Below, piece by piece: positions 49,001 to 59,250 of a stretch of 64,000 nucleotides of DNA. The DNA comes from Trebouxia sp. TZW2008. Lineage: Eukaryota; Chlorophyta; Trebouxiophyceae; Trebouxiales; Trebouxiaceae. The notes under the pieces are model-generated. The model was not told the DNA's origin. It saw only the letters and a list, made by a program, of their open reading frames with translations, and searched no databases. The stretch lies in assembly GCA_002118135.1 (NCBI GenBank), contig BDIU01000366.1, positions 1-64,000 on the forward strand. Direction: 5' to 3'. Every line of letters starts with the position of its first letter. Within the stretch, counting starts at the first letter, position 1. The position numbers and the translations under genes are program-made.

Positions 49001-49602
49001 AGACAACAATCTCAGGGTCAAATTTGCAAGTGACATTCCATGCAGCTGATAGCTTGACTATATTTCCATACCAGGAATATATTTTCTGTGTGTCTGCTTA
49101 CCTGACAGCTTGTTGTAAGCATCAGCAGGAACAGTGATGGTTCTTGGATCATACAGCTGCAAACACAGTGAGGTTTGGTGAGCATGCTACACAGCCAGAC
49201 TGTCAACACAGATTGGTTGCTCATGCTCACCTGATGCTGAGGGCGGCGTCCTTTTGCATCCTTGATGAGCTTGTCCTCAAGCCAGTTAAATCTGCTTTGG
49301 ATCTCCCTGGACGAATTGCCAGCAGTCGCGCCAATACAGTGAAGGTGCAGGGAGTATTGTTGCCCAGCAAATGGAAGCACGACTTGCCTGTAAGAGTCAA
49401 GGTCTTTGCTTTCACCATCGCCGATCAGTCTGCGAAACTTCGCTTGTCTGGAGTCCGAAGGTGCCGAGGCCTTGGCGTAAGCTGTGTCATCAGCTGGTCG
49501 CTTTCGCCCTGAAACTGGTGTAACGTAGTTCGTCATACGGTTGCCAGCAGGGACGGGAACCGCCTGTTTCGTGTAGCCGCTGATGGAGCTTTGCTTGCGC
49601 AT
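37039..49602 (-). CDS. MSH7: DNA mismatch repair protein MSH7 (MutS homolog)
   Basis: MSH6-like partner of MSH2 in plant MutS-gamma, in the nucleus. The start is ATG 49602 with a degenerate PCNA-binding peptide ([10 protein letters not shown]). Mismatch domain I has [20 protein letters not shown] (Phe of the F-x-E type replaced by T-F-Y-E-L) and [20 protein letters not shown]. Connector: [33 protein letters not shown]. Lever: [16 protein letters not shown] joins through a phase-1 splice to [14 protein letters not shown]. ATPase: [41 protein letters not shown] (Walker A, exon 39553-39784), [40 protein letters not shown] (Walker B), [20 protein letters not shown]. The L-W-H-P block and V-P-N-D context favour MSH7 over MSH6. 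Several exons have tandem extra copies in flanking introns, so some middle exons are not assigned. Confidence 0.9.
38835..39095 (-). repeat. Partial copy of the MSH7 Walker B exon
   Basis: The real exon begins [13 protein letters not shown] near 38885 after a CAG acceptor. A second, mutated copy of this start lies at about 39030-39085 (agcatgctacat, agacagctgagtggttctgga on the minus strand), about 150 bp upstream. It cannot code D-E-L-G-R-G. Confidence 0.65.
39405..40262 (-). repeat. Tandem MSH7 ATPase exon array (4 P-loop copies, 2 Q-loop copies)
   Basis: The P-loop exon occurs as copy A (39553-39784), B (from 39951), C (from 40120) and D (from 40262). Each has an acceptor AG and the same phase, so each could splice to the upstream exon. 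A is complete and runs through [13 protein letters not shown] reads G-G-K-S-M-L-L. C reads G-G-R-S-T-L-S, losing the Walker A lysine. D keeps G-G-K-S-T but lacks about six residues after A-Q-V. B, C and D lack the second half and show no clear donor. A lone copy of the second half ([13 protein letters not shown]) lies at 39405-39495. Confidence 0.9.
40640..41110 (-). repeat. Three copies of the MSH7 L-W-H-P exon
   Basis: The full exon at about 40840-40970 encodes [18 protein letters not shown] and VVPNDLALG and splices in phase to the P-loop exon. An upstream copy at about 41015-41105 repeats it up to A-V-S-R-A. A downstream copy at about 40640-40745 repeats [13 protein letters not shown] but has V-C-N-H-L instead of V-P-N-D-L. 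Confidence 0.85.
42125..42375 (-). repeat. Duplicated MSH7 intron/exon block
   Basis: An 80-bp block (gactgtgacaactgaggctg, gctgaagcagcagcctt, then a pyrimidine tract) is present at 42128-42205 and 42298-42372, 170 bp apart. Confidence 0.8.
42985..43840 (-). repeat. Tandem copies of MSH7 lever-region exons
   Basis: The exon encoding [24 protein letters not shown] appears three times, at about 43000-43110, 43170-43290 and 43350-43470. The exon encoding [12 protein letters not shown] is present twice, at about 43480-43570 and 43735-43835. Step size is about 170-260 bp. Which copies are spliced cannot be decided from the sequence. Confidence 0.8.
44546..44721. mobile_element. MITE copy with TA duplications, supplying a splice donor
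   Basis: This 176-bp element is flanked by TA at 44544-44545 and 44722-44723. It has the internal words gatgtaaggacaa and gcattctgactgcagtg. On the minus strand its right end plus the TA reads GTACAGTGACTTCTC. The G-T at 44724-44723 is the 5' splice site of the MSH7 intron that joins A-S-P to [10 protein letters not shown]. Confidence 0.8.
44805..45440 (-). repeat. Four tandem copies of an MSH7 exon start
   Basis: The exon start A-A-L-C-L-D-G-P with its acceptor (tgcagctgccctttgtcta on the minus strand) occurs near 44809, 45043, 45209 and 45385. Only the first continues into [10 protein letters not shown]. The others are separated by 166-234 bp and drift. Confidence 0.8.
45733..45880 (+). 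repeat. Dispersed repeat family 2, copy 3
   Basis: Full-length-looking member: agatctggaatgacattg, gatgctcagaacaagcctgc, ccacacacacctagcac. It lies in an MSH7 intron. Confidence 0.6.
46025..46620 (+). repeat. Tandem repeat of about 155-bp units (4 copies)
   Basis: Units containing ccaaccctg(t/c)atgtcatca, aagtcaagcc, caaagctttgaatgcag and ggctggcagggctg start near 46028, 46191, 46347 and 46503. The first overlaps the MSH7 exon ending L-Q-L-P-P-G-L-D (45914-46040), so the unit appears to be an exon-start plus intron copy. Confidence 0.75.
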
Positions 49603-50078
49603 GCCGACGTCGAATGCAGTCAGTTCTCCTTGTCAGATCAAATCTCGGAAGCAGGGCACGCACTTCCAATTTGTCGAGAGCCCAGCATCGTGTAGGCGCT
49701 ACGATCGCTGACACAGGTCATATACCGGTCAAACACACGAGGTCGTTAGGTCACAGCATGCACAGCAGCGTAGTCACGGTCAAAGGTCGATGTTCAAACG
49801 GTGCAGAGTAAGAAATGTCCAACAGCTCTTTGCAAGACAACATGAAAAGGTAGAATTTTAAGTTCTGGGTCAAGCTTGCACATAGACTGCAACAGGGTGA
49901 ATATCACTTCCTAGCCCGCCTGGTCAACAGCTAGCTGGAGACAGGCAATTCAGCCTGACGCTTCAACGCTCTACATTTTGAGCCCAGAGGGAGGAGGGAG
50001 GAGGGAGCATTCGTTACACACACATCACTCGGCAACTTGTTGCAACAGGTCATGATACATATGATTCGACAGGTCAGC
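49603..50078. promoter_or_regulatory. Region upstream of MSH7
   Basis: Spacer of 476 bp that should include the MSH7 promoter and the 3' UTR of the next gene. A gaggagggaggagggag tract lies at about 49990-50005. No firm promoter motif is visible. Confidence 0.35.
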
Positions 50079-53000
50079 TCAAGGCTGTCCAGCCCGTCTG
50101 ACAAAGGGAAACGTCACCCACCAGACCTCAGGCAACTTGGAAACCATGCCAAACTTGGATGAGGGCCTGTCAAATGGCCTGCTGTGGTTCCCAGCTCTGC
50201 CTCTCTGGGCCTGCAAACACGACCAGACACAGTCTACCTATGTTAGCTAATGCACATTGAGTGAGCAAGCTAGCAAGCACATCAGCCTTGTCAATGTATT
50301 GCAAAGCGAGTCCCTACATGTGTATGTTGGTGTATCAGACAATCGTGCAACATGCAGGCCTTGCGTGCAGCACTGACTTATGGCTATTGAATAAAGTCTG
50401 TGACCTGAAGTAGGGGAATGTGACATGCACAAAACTTTGTGCTGCTTTCATAAGTCTGTGCAGCTCAGGCGCTATAGTGCATCTGGCTGTCAGATTCAGA
50501 TTTTGAGATTGGCACATACACTCAAGTCATGAACATCTATCGCATAACAGCTGGCACGGTGATGCACTGACCTTTGCCAATAGCTTTGCCAACTTCAATG
50601 CATCAGAGACATCCCCTGCCAAGTCAAGCTTCCCTACAGCCTCCAGGTGTGTTTGAGACCTAGGCGCAAAGGTGCCTTGCTCATCATTGTGAGCAGGCCC
50701 ATGCGCAGCATCAAACATGAGTGCTGCAGTGATTGCCTTGCTCCTGAGCACCGCTGATTGCTGAGGATCCTCTGCTGACTGCATGGGGTCTGACGCTTCT
50801 GAGGCACTGTGCCATCTGCAATGCCAGACAGACTGTACTGCATACATCAGCATGCCAGGAGCTTCAAGACAGACTGACTCTGCACAACAGTTACTAGCCT
50901 AGAAAATTGAATGCCTGCAGGACTTTGAGCATTCTACATGGCAAGCGCATGGCCTTTCAACCAGCCAAGTCATCGGGCCTACAGCAAATGTCTTGACAGC
51001 TCGTCATCATGTCAGCTAAATCACTGCACAGTACACGGTTTCAGCATGCAGCAAGTCCGCACATAATGCACTGCTGTGGAAGAACAAATGCCAATGCAGT
51101 GGAGTCTGAGCACAAATAGGTTGCATGTCACCTGAAGACGGTCTGTTCCCACCAGTAACGCTGAACAGTCAGCAGCTCTTGCAGAATTTGCCACAGTGGC
51201 CACGCAGCCTGCATCTCATTAGCAGTGCTACTGCTATCTGCTCGTTGTGCAGCATTGCCACTGCTGCTAGCTGGCTGTTGTGGCTCTGCCCTGGGATCTG
51301 CCTGTTGTGCAGCATTGCCAGTTTGGCTAGCAGGCTGTTGTGAATCTGCCCTGGGGTCCATCGGTTGTGCATAACCACCACTGCTGCTTGGCTGTTGTGC
51401 AGCATCAAAACTACTGCCTGCCTGTTGTGCAGCGTCACCACTGCTGCCTGCCTGTTGTGCACCAGCATCATTGCTGCCTGCCTGTTGTACAGCACCAGCA
51501 CTGCTGCTGAATGGTTGTTGTGCGTCATCAGCACTGCTGCCTGCTTGATGTGCAGCACCACCACTGCGGCTGCCTGGCTGTCGTGAATTTGCCCTGAAAT
51601 CTGCCTGCTGAGCACCACCGCCATTGCTACCTGCCTGTTGTGCATGACCACCACTTCTGTCTGCTTGATGTGCAGCATCATCACCGCTGCTGCCTGGCTG
51701 GTGATGAGTCCCACCATGCAGGACTGGTTTGATGACTGAGACTACAGGAGTACCTTCTTTCAACTGCAGACATGAACAGGATGCTAAGTCATGGCCTCAC
51801 AGTGAAGCAGATGTGCTGCAGACCAGCAAGCCTGTCGTGCCAGCCCATATGCAAAAACAGGCTGCTTGCATATCGTCAGGCCACACCATTAGCTGTCAGC
51901 AGTGGTATGCAGGATGTCAGACACTAGACTGCCCAAGCTCATGTCATTCGGTCAAGCCACAGGTCTAAAACCCCCAGGTTGGCCTAGAAAGATCTGGAAT
52001 GACATAGTTCTATATGAACTTCAAAAGCTGAACAAGATATAGAGACGCTCAAGACAAGCCTGCCTGGCGAGACAGGACGTGGGCCACACACACCGAGCAC
52101 TTGTGCTAGAAGTGTAATGGATAATGCTGACCAGTACTATACAAAGCATCGGCAATGCAGGCATGGTGGGCATGGTCCAAGCATGACTGACATCAGGGCA
52201 TGCCTTGTCATCCATCTCACATACAGTCACCCAGACTAGGCATGACTGGACAAACCCTAAATCATAATGCCTAAACCCATCCTTCTCTCATTCAGTCCTC
52301 TAGATTAGGCATGCATGGATTGTCATGCCAGCAAGTGCTGCCAAGAGGCAGAAAGTACATACTTGTAGCTCAGTGACGCGCTTAGCAGCACTGTTCAGCA
52401 AGTCAGCAAGGGCTGTCCAGGCCTGTTGGGAACAGCTGCCATGGTCTCCAGCAACATCCAAATGCGTGCACAGCGCTTCAGCCAGGATTGCTGGGCTGAC
52501 GGGTACCTCCTTGCTCAGCTTTAGCAAGCCTGCAAGCAAATCAAGTCTTGTTACAGATGGCATCAGCAGGTAAGAGCAGGAACCTAATGCTGGGCTGATG
52601 ATGGGTACTTCCTTGCTCGGGTTTAGCAAGCCTGCAAGCAAATCAAATCTCGTTGCATCTGGCGTCAGCAGGCACCAGCAGGAACTGGCCAAGTGTCATT
52701 TAGCAGGCAGACCCATCAGGGCCAGCATGTGGTGTAGCCGACCACTGCACAGACAGAACAAATGTGCAGAAAGGCGGCAACATGCTTTGCATTGCTTTGC
52801 TTCAGCAGCAACACCTCATGTGAGCGTCAGTCTGGACAACTGTAAGTAAACAGAAACTCCTCATTGTCAGCACGATTGATGTCAGGACAATTTGAATGTA
52901 AGGACAATGCAAATGGAAACTACACACTGCATTCTGACTGCAGTGGCCCCTCTGAGTAAGGACAATTTCATGTAAGGACAGCTTTCTCGGGAACCAAAGC

Positions 53001-55622
53001 AGTCATTACAAAGAGCAGTCACTGTAGTGCAGGCAGAACCCCACATTACCTTGCATGGCATGTCCAGAAGAAGGGTCACACCTCAGCAGCTCAAGGTAGG
53101 CCTGTGCGAGCTCCGAGTCATCCTCCTCAATTTCACCCTGAGCTTCCCTCAGCAGGATGTACAGTGCATGGGCGTCAGCATCTGCAGGGGCTGCTAGCCG
53201 CAGTGCCCTGGCTGTGTCCAGGGCATCATGGGGATGCCCTGCTACCATGTAGAGCTGAGCTAGTAGGCATGCCTCAGGTACTGCATTGGGCTGCAAGCTC
53301 AATGCTGCCTGCAGCACTGACACCATTTGATGTCATAGCTGATTTTGACATGCTAAGCGCACTGTTACACTGCAAAACCAGCAGGGCCAGCACTTGAAAG
53401 CCACTGGTTGCATCAAACTGCAAGACCAATGCTGTCTGAGACCATGCAACCTCAGTCATGCAGCTTACTGGTTTGCTGTACAGTAAAGTCTCTTTGTAAG
53501 GACACTCGATATGGGGACAGCCTCGATGTAAGGACAACGCTCCTGGGGATCAAACACTGTATCCTGACTGCAGTGGTCCCTTTGAGTAAGGACAATTTGA
53601 TGTAAGGACAATTTTCTTGGTAACCAAAGCAGTCGTTGCAAAGAGACTTTACTGTATATGATTGCAGCAGTCACTGTTGCCTTGGCAGGCGCCACTGCAA
53701 TGCTGCAGCGGGCTACTAGTTTGAAGTTGCCCGCAGCAAGACACAAACAGACATGAGGGGCATGAGACAAAATGTCCCATTTGCGCAACGCCAGGAAAAT
53801 GCGTGGATAAGGTGTGCAGACTCCATTATGCTGAGAACAGCTGAACAGGTGTTCAAGCAGCAAAAGCTTTGAAACATATGAAAGTAAGCTGTCTCAAGGT
53901 CTGAGCATGCACACTCCTGTGATCCTCTGGGTCACACATGACTGGTCAAGCAATGCTTGTGTTGTATGTTTTGCTTAGTACGGCTTGCCTTGAGGTGCGC
54001 CTCACCACTGTTCCAGAACTCCAACAGTTGCTGGCCACCTTTGACCCAGACCTGCTCATCGTGTTGAAACATATTCAAGCCAGACTCTGAAATGGGGCGT
54101 CCCATGACCCTACAAAAGACTGGATCAGCTGCTCCTTTTTGCAAAATCTGCAGCATAGGCGAGCATTGTTAGTCTTAAGCCCTGGTTGCTCACCAGTACA
54201 TTGACAAAGAAGCAATATCAATGTCGTCGAAGTCGCTCTGATAGGTCTTTACGTAAGCATAGTGAGCATATGTGCGCTGTACAGGGTGTTGCTCCCTATG
54301 CAATGCTTGCATTTACCAGGACAGGCATGAGTTGCATTGCACAGCTGTGCTGCCCAGGTACTAGTACTAGTGATTAATAGGTACAGGGCGCTTATGGGCT
54401 ATAGCTTTGCTCCAGTACAGACCTAGCTGGGCCTGCTGAGCCTGTCTGACATGCATTACAAATCAATGAATGCATGAATGGAATCAATGGGATATAGTTG
54501 GCAGCTGCATCTGACTTGGCAAACACACCGTCTCAGCAGTAAGTAGCAGCCGGTTGAGTATGGAGAGTTGCTACCTGAGCCACCTGTGCATGGCGCAGAA
54601 AGCCACACACAGCGTCCCGCTGAAAATGCTGTGTGCTTTTGACATTGCTGCTGTCCAGCACATCATATGCATCTTGGTATTCAACCTGCAACAAGCCAAA
54701 CAGCAATGGATAAAACATGTGTAGACACAGTATGTTGACTTCCAGCGCCTGATCTTGCTTTTGAAATCGGCAAGAGATGGATTGTTTCATGATGCATGTG
54801 CTCATTTGATACACAGGTGCTGATGGCAATCTGCTACACAAGCACTGCACTACCCAGAGACACATTCTCACCAGCATGCAAGCTGCATCTTTTGTGACAA
54901 TGAATCAGACTTGTGCGCATGCAGGTCCACGGCAACTCTGCATCAATGGCTGACTAAACCTTGTAAGCAGCACAAATAGCACGCTTGCCTGCTCAGCCAA
55001 CAGGTACACCAGCTCAAAAAGAAGAAGTTCTGCATCTTCAGGTGTGAGCTGGCGGTTCTGCTGCTTGCGTATGTAACGCTTCAGCTGCTCATGCGAAGCT
55101 TCTTGGCGTAACACCTCTAAACCGGCTGCTGCAACCTCTGGGAAGTATGTCACTTCCACCGGACCATACATTTTCTCAGGACCTGGCAAATATTGTGGAT
55201 CCTGTGTGCATCAGACCATTTGAGCCCAGATCATTTCAGTCAGTGCCCTTTAGTCAACAGGCCATCCATGCCCGATCAATTTGGTCAGGGCAGTGCTTGA
55301 ATCAAAAATGACATGGGCAAGGACATGGGCAAGGCCGACCTGTGCAGCCAGCAGTACAACAGCAGCAAGGGCAGCCCTGTCATGGTCGTGCTCATCTACA
55401 GCGGCCTTTAATATGTCAAGAACCTTTTGCCTGTGATAGGATGCAGCCTGCAAACGCGGCAAATGTAACATACTTGCATAGATAGGCATACTGCAGGCCA
55501 ATTGCTCTACAAACCTTGATAGCGCTGTACAGTTGCTGGTCAGGAGGGTGATCTTCTCGCCTTCTCTTGACGTCTTTGTCTGCAGCCCTGCCTCTCTGGA
55601 CCGAAAAGCGGCTTTCTTTCAT
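50079..55622 (-). CDS. Helical-repeat protein, possibly TAF1A-like
   Basis: Not firmly recognised. Exons that join in phase are 55515-55622, 55340-55447, 54989-55201, 54575-54685 and 53989-54147. Later ones are about 53050-53316, 52367-52530, 51136-51764, 50573-50818 and 50079-50210. The start ATG 55622 begins M-K-E-S-R-F-S-V; the end reads LPEVWWVTFPFVRRAGQP. The middle has two-helix repeat character (ACLLAQLYMVAGHPHDALDTA, then H-A-L-Y-I-L-L-R-E). The arrangement of basic N-terminus, acidic/low-complexity middle, helical repeats and Trp-rich end recalls plant TAF1A of the RNA polymerase I factor, but this is a guess. Introns after 54989 and 53989 use GC donors (AG/GCAAGC). A 600-bp exon carries an imperfect coding minisatellite. 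Confidence 0.6.
51230..51700 (-). repeat. Coding minisatellite (Q-Q-A-G-S-S-type)
   Basis: About twenty imperfect 24-33-nt units encode A-Q-Q-A-G-S-S/N-x-G-like peptides with A-H-Q-A variants inside exon 51136-51764. The frame stays open throughout and the exon ends in a non-repetitive W-P-L-W-Q-I-L-Q-E segment, so the repeat is translated if the exon is used. Confidence 0.85.
51983..52115 (+). repeat. Dispersed repeat family 2, copy 4
   Basis: Member with agatctggaatgacat, gacgctcaagacaagcctgc, gcctggcgagacagg and ccacacacaccgagcac. It lies in an intron of the helical-repeat gene. Confidence 0.6.
52851..53028. mobile_element. MITE copy, 178 bp
   Basis: Left end CAGAAACTCCTCATTGTCAG, right end caaagagcagtcactg followed by TA at 53029-53030. 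It carries three internal gtaaggaca words. The left flanking TA is lost. The intron's 5' splice site (53049) is about 20 bp from the element's right end. Confidence 0.7.
53481..53654. mobile_element. MITE reference copy, 174 bp, TA target duplication
   Basis: Best-preserved member. Left terminus CAGTAAAGTCTCTTTGTAAG and right terminus ttgcaaagagactttactg are inverted repeats with one mismatch over about 19 bp. TA flanks both sides (53479-53480, 53655-53656). CAGT ends plus TA duplication are typical of Tc1/mariner-type non-autonomous elements. There is no ORF. Confidence 0.88.
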
Positions 55623-56064
55623 TCAGCTGTGGACCAGACTTGAGCACTGGGTTGTCATGAGAGCGCTAAGCAGAGAGCCCGTCGACAGGCTGCAACTGTT
55701 TGACCTAACGAAGCAGTGATCGAGTGTAGCAGCGCGACCTCCAGCGCTTTACTGGTGCGCTTAGCCATCTATACAGAGATCAAGTCAGCAAGGCCCACTA
55801 GTACTCCCCGACCGTGCGGCATCGCAATAGCATGAAGCCATGGCATGAAGCGATTAAAAGGGTCAAAGCAGCAAGTAGACTAGATGCAAATGGGATCAGA
55901 CAAAAGGATTTCAATTCAAGTGTTGTGACACAGAATTGCCATTGGGCACAACAAAGCACACAAGCTGCCAGAGTTCTTGTGCATGGGCTTGTATACCCTT
56001 CGATGTTCAAGACGTCTGCAAATACCATGATGTTCATGCTTGTGCGCTACATGTACTACAGTGC
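55623..56064. other. Spacer with no supported gene
   Basis: Upstream of the helical-repeat gene and downstream of the 137-aa gene. It is expected to contain the promoter of the former. I see no coding signal I would defend. Confidence 0.35.
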
Positions 56065-56537
56065 CTAGTCTGCAATGTCCATTGATTGCATCTGGTTTTG
56101 AATAGCTGCAGAAGTCAGAAATTCATCATTGTAACATTGAATTCGGTCTTCATGCCAAGGCAAAACTACAATGGAGGGTGTAGGCTTTTTGCCTGGGAAT
56201 TGTGAAACACTTTGTCCATGTGTATCACTCAAACATCTCTGCAGGTGCTGCTCGTTTTCCATTGCCAAAACATGATCTGCACACCACAAACCCTGCTTGA
56301 GACAGCTCAACTGCAAAAAGACGTTGTAGCTACATTTGTATGGCACAAACATAGGTATCCACTGCTGACCTGAGTTATCTGATCAGCTGCAGCAGATAAA
56401 GGCATCTTGACTCTCTGGCAGTCATCCTGTTCATTCTTGATCGCACCCTGCAATGGCAGCCAGCGCTCAACTTGATGACAATCAGACATCAAATCATCGT
56501 CCAGTCTGTCATGGACGAGAAGCTTCCACAATCCCAT
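56065..56537 (-). CDS. Small unknown protein (137 aa)
   Basis: Two exons, 56370-56537 and 56065-56310, with a 59-bp intron, a clean acceptor (TTTTTGCAG) and matching phase 0. The ATG at 56537 follows an in-frame TAA. The protein is hydrophilic and probably helical (QVERWLPLQGAIKNEQDD, AADQITQLSCLKQGLWCADH, AMENEQHLQRCLSDTHGQ), with no signal peptide or membrane segment. I do not recognise a family. It could be the 3' part of a longer gene if the ATG region is instead an internal exon. Confidence 0.55.
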
Positions 56538-57860
56538 GAACTGAATGTTCAGCTTTGCATCTTACTGTTGTTGCTGTTCTCTAAGGTGGCTTGTCCTACT
56601 CAATGCTGCTGGATGCAAGCCCATTCTGTCACCTGCATGTGATGCCATGTCATCAACCCAATATTGATACCGTTGAGCATGATGAGACCATTGTCAACAT
56701 GTCAGGAATACACTGCTACATTGCACAGCAGAGCAAAGGGTAATTGCAGAGGAGTTAAATGACAGCAACAATACCGTATGTTAGTTGTTTGGTGTTTGCA
56801 AAGTCCATCGATCTGCTCCTCATATGCTGAACTGGCGGAGTACAGAAAGACCAGAAGGCTGAAAATGCTGCAATGCTTCAGCCGTGGGCATGTCAGGAAC
56901 TATAATGTCAGTATCTGCAAGGGTTGGGAGGGCACTGCAAAGGCTGAAGGGCATCGCAAAAGGCTGAAGGGCACTGCAAAGGCTGGGAGAGCATTGCAAT
57001 ACCACAACAAACCACGACAACATTCTTCTGACCAAACAATTATAACAAGTTTGAAAGAGAGTAGGCAAGCTGGTAGGCAAGCTGATTTTGGGCTGATTGG
57101 TGGGCAGAGTGGTGGGCGCTGGGGCGACAAGCCAAAGGGCTGAAGCTGGTTGGCCATGCTATCATCTAGCTATCAAGCATGGCTCAGTCGCACCCAGAAT
57201 GGTTGGCAGCTAACTAGCTAACACGCACGCAACGCTGTCAAGCAGGCAAAACAAGGCAGACAGCATCCAGTGAAGCACAACAACAACAGAGTTCAGGGGC
57301 TCATGCATACTCATGGACTAAGTGGCAGTATGACGCAGGTGTGCTGGCTGGTGCTTTGGGAAGGATGTTGAGGTTCTGTAGGGGTGACGGGCCAGCGGGC
57401 TGAAGCCACTTGAGCCACACCATCATCTAGCTATCAGGTGTGGCCTAGTCAGAGCCCTGGGTAGGCTGCAGGTGGGCAATCTGTGGTCTTAGCAGATCTG
57501 TGGGTTGACAAAGAAATGCAGACTTCAACATCTGAGGTATGCTGTGAGAGCTAGGCCAGCAAGGCAATGGGCATCAGCAATAACACCAAGGCACGCTTGC
57601 TCTGCATTTGGCTGCACTTGGCTGGGGCTGGTCAAAGGCATTGTGCTTGAGAAGGATGCTGAGCTGAGGAGCAATAGGCTGCACACAAGCTGTCAGCTGA
57701 GTTTACACGAGCAATCAGGGCATGACTTTGGTCTCCTGCGCGGCAGCAACAAGCGTTTGCGGTTTGCACCAGTCTTAACGGACGATTGGTACAGAAGTCC
57801 CATCGTACCCTGGACACGTCAGCTCCGGAACAACAAGAACCGCTGGTGACGCCTAGCTCC
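56538..57860. other. Repeat-bearing intergenic region
   Basis: At 56925-57000 a word of about 20 bp (gggcactgcaaaggctg) is repeated three to four times. Two blocks of about 75 bp around catctagctatcaagcatgg / catctagctatcaggtgtgg lie at about 57125-57205 and 57395-57470. Open frames here are repeat-derived and unconvincing. Confidence 0.55.
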
Positions 57861-58212
57861 CTACGGGCGAATTCTCAGGTAGCACTGCCGTACGGATGCT
57901 GGCATGGTCGGCAATCTCGAACCGTTAAAGGAGTGCTTCTCGTGGCATCGTCCTGCAGTGAGCTCAACGTAAGGCACTTGCAAAGTAACCCTGTCACAGA
58001 AGCAACCTGCAAAGATGCTCGTATGCCAACCAACGGTTGGTCGACACAACCAGGAGCAAAAGCTACCAGGCAAAGTCAGGAAGCCAGCACCAAAACTGTC
58101 TCTTCCTTACCTTTCTCCGGTGATGCCAGGAACCACAGAAATGTCCTCGACTGCCCAGTTGGGCAGCATGGAACATGGCCCGATGGTACTGGCAAGCAGT
58201 CCTTGTAAGAAC
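57861..58212 (-). CDS. Small unknown protein, 5' end unresolved
   Basis: Two exons are supported: 58111-58212 and 57861-58006, with strong splice sites (AAAG/GTAAGG; CTTTGCAG) and matching phase. They encode VPCCPTGQSRTFLWFLASPE, then G-C-F-C-D-R-V-T-L-Q-V-P-Y-V-E-L-T-A-G-R-C-H and the end MPASVRQCYLRIRP. Six Cys and two His suggest metal binding or disulfides but no motif is recognised. The frame upstream of 58212 has no ATG before a stop, so a first exon is missing. Coding of the opposite strand (57786-58208) is less likely because it has no splice support or family resemblance. Confidence 0.45.
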
Positions 58213-58270
58213 CTGCGGTTGCCAGAGTCTTAATTGGACTTGCAATCAACGCTTCGCTGCGTTCAAACAA

Positions 58271-59250
58271 GGCTTGCGCGCGACAAAAGTTTGGGAATCA
58301 TGCCTGCGATTAGTAAAATGAAGAAGAAGCATCAGAGCAGTAATGAGTGCTCTGGAGAGCATGGCATGCACAGTGCTTGTGTATGCAGATCCGCTGCCTT
58401 AGCATAGCTATACAGTGATGTACACCGATGCGCAATGAGCAAATTTACGTTTTCGGAACTGTAGACAACCTGTCTCTATTGCATACCAGCATTACTAAGA
58501 GAAAGTGTACCCAACAGCTTCAAACCTTGCATGACATCTGCTCAATCTGAAGAACTGACTGTAGAAAAGCTGGTGAATCCGTACTAAGCTGTCATCTGCG
58601 TCTGTACAGTAACTGCAGTCAGCTGACAAGGGTTGACATCTTCCTGACGCATTAAAAAGACCCACCACACAGAAGAACAAGTTTGCTCAGGCAATCAGCT
58701 CCTGATCTTCTGCATCAGCTCAAACGCCGAGTATCAGCAGAGCGTCATACAGCCAGTTGCAACTTAGCCATTGAAGTCATGACTTCAACAAAAAACACCG
58801 TGCGCTGTAAGCATACATATAGGGTTTCTAGAAATTTCCCAGCCTGACTTGGCACAACACCTTGGATCTCTGGCAAGCTATTAAGAGAACGTCTAATGAC
58901 GTTTGAGTAAAATCTGTCTCGAAAGTCATCATCGTCGTCATCATCTTCAGCCCTCGTACTGCCTACAATCAGCTGTCTGTAACTCCAGACATTTTGGCAG
59001 GATGGCCTCTGTACGGCAGTTTAGGCCATCCTGTATGTATCTCCCAAACTTTTGGCAGGTCTTCCAGACGTTTGCTCTAGATCTGATAGTAGCATAATAC
59101 GCTATGCTCAGGTCAGCTGTCTGTATTCTGCTTGTCAATAAGTTACTGCACTGTGTCGCTTGCATGGCAAGCCGCGCTTGAGATCATGCCAGTAGCAATC
59201 TCATCCTAACAGTTGTAGCAGGAAGCAAAGACACGAAAGGATTTGTGTAG
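58271..59250. other. Spacer with a small inverted repeat
   Basis: About 980 bp without a supported gene. At 58995-59032 the arms aggatggcct and aggccatcct form a 10-bp inverted repeat, within a pair of ttttggcagg-containing blocks. Confidence 0.4.

Noticed and set aside
37039..49602. Calling the MutS gene MSH6
   Set aside because: The overall MutS family call would be the same, but the [12 protein letters not shown] and G-H-C-R-Q-V blocks fit MSH7 better than MSH6.
57786..58208. 140-aa plus ORF
   Set aside because: No splice support, no motif; the minus strand has strong splice sites and a coherent two-exon frame.
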